From contig NZ_JAKZEU010000001.1 in the NCBI RefSeq assembly GCF_024359525.1, forward strand, positions 248,001 to 312,000: a DNA stretch of 64,000 nucleotides, written 5' to 3'. This document shows, piece after piece, positions 62,700-64,000 of this stretch. The notes under the pieces were generated by a model. That model did not search any database. It worked only from the letters and a program-made list of their open reading frames with translations, and was not told the DNA's origin. A program made the position numbers and the translations under genes. Numbering within the stretch: position 1 is the first letter of the stretch; each line of letters begins with the position of its first letter. This DNA is from Paracoccus albicereus. GTDB lineage: Bacteria; Pseudomonadota; Alphaproteobacteria; Rhodobacterales; Rhodobacteraceae.

Positions 62700-63820
62700 C
62701 AGAAGGGGCTGGTGACGATCCGGCCCCCGACGCGGAGAGGATCCGCAAGATCGTGCATATCGACATGGATGCGTTCTTCGCTTCGGTCGAGCAGCGCGAC
62801 AATCCTGAATTGCGCGGCAAGCCGGTCGCGGTCGGCGGATCGTCCCTGCGCGGTGTGGTGGCCGCCGCGAGCTATGAGGCGCGGCGCTTCGGCGTCCGCT
62901 CGGCCATGCCATCCGTCACCGCGCGCCGGCTGTGTCCCGACCTGATCTTCGTGAAATCGCGCTTCGACACCTATCGCGAGGTCAGCCAGCAGATCCGCGC
63001 CATCTTCGCCCGCTTCACCCCGTTGATCGAGCCCTTGTCGCTGGACGAGGCCTATCTGGACCTGACCGATCATCTGGCGCCGGGGCAGACGGCGACCGCT
63101 GCGGCCGAGGAGATCCGCGCGCTGATCCGCGCAGAGACCGGCCTGACCGCCAGCGCCGGCGTCAGCTACAACAAGTTCCTGGCCAAGATCGCGTCCGACC
63201 AGAACAAGCCCGACGGACTTTGCGTCATCACCCCGGCGCGTGGCCCGGACTTTGTGGCCGGACTGCCGGTCGGCAAGTTCCACGGCATCGGTCCCGCGAC
63301 GGTGCGCAAGCTGGAATCCCACGGCATCCGCACAGGCGCCGACCTGCGCGCGTTGGGCGAAGCGGTGCTGCGCGAGCGTTTCGGCAAGTCCGGCGGCTGG
63401 TACTGGACGATCTCGAACGGGATCGACCATCGGCAGGTCAAGCCGAACCGAATCCGCAAGTCGATCGGTGCCGAGAACACCTTTTTCGAGAACCTGACGA
63501 CGCTTGAAGAGGCGGGCGAGCGTCTTGCCGATCTGGCCGCGAAAGTCTGGCGCCATGCCGTTCGGCATGAAACTCAGGGCCGAACGGTGACGCTGAAAAT
63601 CCGCTATGCCGATTTCACCACGCTGACCCGCGCGCGCAGCTTGCCGCACCCGGTCGAGTCGGAGGCGGAATTGCTGAGCATCGCGATCGATCTCGCGACC
63701 ACTGTGATGCCGGACCCCCGTGGGGTGCGCCTGCTGGGTGTGACGCTGTCGGGACTGCTGCGAAATGAGCCCGCGCCGGCCCGCAAGGACGGGCAGCTGG
63801 ACCTGTTCGCCGAGGATTAG
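62696..63820 (+). CDS. dinB: DNA polymerase IV
   Basis: DinB is a Y-family translesion polymerase. The 374-residue product has IVHIDMDAFFASVEQRDNP with the first metal-binding Asp, LSLDEAYLDLT with the other acids, and the GIGPATVRKLESHGI thumb motif. The C-terminal QLDLF is the sliding-clamp binding peptide. The start is in an ATGA overlap with ygfZ. It overlaps the MORN-repeat gene on the opposite strand by four bases. Confidence 0.95.
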   Translation: MTEGAGDDPAPDAERIRKIVHIDMDAFFASVEQRDNPELRGKPVAVGGSSLRGVVAAASYEARRFGVRSAMPSVTARRLCPDLIFVKSRFDTYREVSQQIRAIFARFTPLIEPLSLDEAYLDLTDHLAPGQTATAAAEEIRALIRAETGLTASAGVSYNKFLAKIASDQNKPDGLCVITPARGPDFVAGLPVGKFHGIGPATVRKLESHGIRTGADLRALGEAVLRERFGKSGGWYWTISNGIDHRQVKPNRIRKSIGAENTFFENLTTLEEAGERLADLAAKVWRHAVRHETQGRTVTLKIRYADFTTLTRARSLPHPVESEAELLSIAIDLATTVMPDPRGVRLLGVTLSGLLRNEPAPARKDGQLDLFAED

Positions 63821-64000
63821 GGCGCAGGCGGCGGGGGACCGTTATCAGCGACCGGCGCGGGCGGCTGATCAGGTGCGCCATCGTCGGCGAGCGTGCCCGC
63901 CTCGAACCGACCTTCATAGACATCGCCATTGGGGAATTCGGCCCGGCCCTCGCCATCCATCTCGCCGGCTTTCCAGCCGCCGGTATAGGTAAAGCCGTCC
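63817..64000 (-). CDS. MORN-repeat protein, C-terminal part
   Basis: Only the last 60 codons are visible. They encode YTGGWKAGEMDGEGRAEFPN followed by GDVYEGRF, which are MORN repeats, then a Pro/Ala-rich tail (PPAPVADNGPPPPAP). The N-terminus lies beyond the right edge. MORN proteins of this kind are usually periplasmic or membrane-associated, and function is not known. Confidence 0.75.
   Translation of the reverse strand, partial: DGFTYTGGWKAGEMDGEGRAEFPNGDVYEGRFEAGTLADDGAPDQPPAPVADNGPPPPAP

Overview
This window is high-GC (about 65% by eye) chromosomal DNA of an alphaproteobacterium, most likely a member of the Rhodobacteraceae close to Paracoccus. The reasons are the heterotetrameric sarcosine oxidase genes, a CcmI/CycH cytochrome c assembly protein, a CcrM-type GANTC methylase next to rnhB, a DUF6280 protein, an extensin-like wall protein beside an L,D-transpeptidase, and a flagellar set ordered fliI | flgB-flgC-fliE-fliQ-flgF-flgG-flgA-flgH-fliL. 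The placement is inferred from gene content; no 16S rRNA gene is present. Genes are dense, with many 1-4 base overlaps.

Layout. 1-4 kb: sarcosine oxidase operon (soxB, small Ala/Asp-rich membrane protein, TfoX-N protein, soxD, soxA running off the left edge). 4-6 kb: ccmI-ruvX and a DUF1289 protein. 6-8.5 kb: cbpA-cbpM co-chaperone pair and an aldo/keto reductase. 9.5-16.4 kb: mobA, an FAH-family hydrolase and a complete peptide-type ABC importer in which the four membrane and ATPase genes all overlap by four bases. 16.5-22.9 kb: an unusual three-gene operon (tail-fibre-like protein, six-repeat Ig-like protein, clan GH-A glycoside hydrolase) with its own terminator, lying at the 3' side of tRNA-Met. 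23-28.5 kb: tRNA-Met, gltX, a small zincin, a DUF6280 gene, efp, a methyltransferase and alkB. 28.6-32.4 kb: an AT-richer orphan secreted protein, a four-copy 11-bp repeat array, ccrM with three clustered GANTC sites upstream, rnhB, allA and a decayed GT90-like glycosyltransferase gene. 32.4-37.9 kb: Fsr-type exporter facing away from a HutC-type regulator, L,D-transpeptidase and extensin-like peptidase, Crp/Fnr regulator. 38-44 kb: flagellar genes, divergent between fliI and flgB. 44-50.5 kb: glycosyltransferase, dTDP-rhamnose operon rfbCBDA and a serralysin-like RTX protease. 50.5-64 kb: ycjX-ycjF, hrpB, peroxiredoxin, rsmD, DUF305 protein, an orphan TAXI binding protein with a small secreted partner, an aminotransferase, an MsbA-like ABC exporter, ygfZ, dinB and the end of a MORN-repeat gene.

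How the genes work together. Sarcosine oxidase feeds one-carbon units into central metabolism, and the class V aminotransferase would fit glyoxylate/serine C1 metabolism. The four rfb genes supply dTDP-L-rhamnose, probably to the adjacent GT2 glycosyltransferase. The flagellar set gives rod, export and ring components but not filament or motor genes, which must lie elsewhere. CcrM and a CtrA-box-like site before flgB suggest the alphaproteobacterial CcrM/CtrA regulatory layer. The least explained parts are the Ig-repeat/glycoside-hydrolase operon beside tRNA-Met and the AT-rich secreted gene preceded by the 11-bp repeat array.
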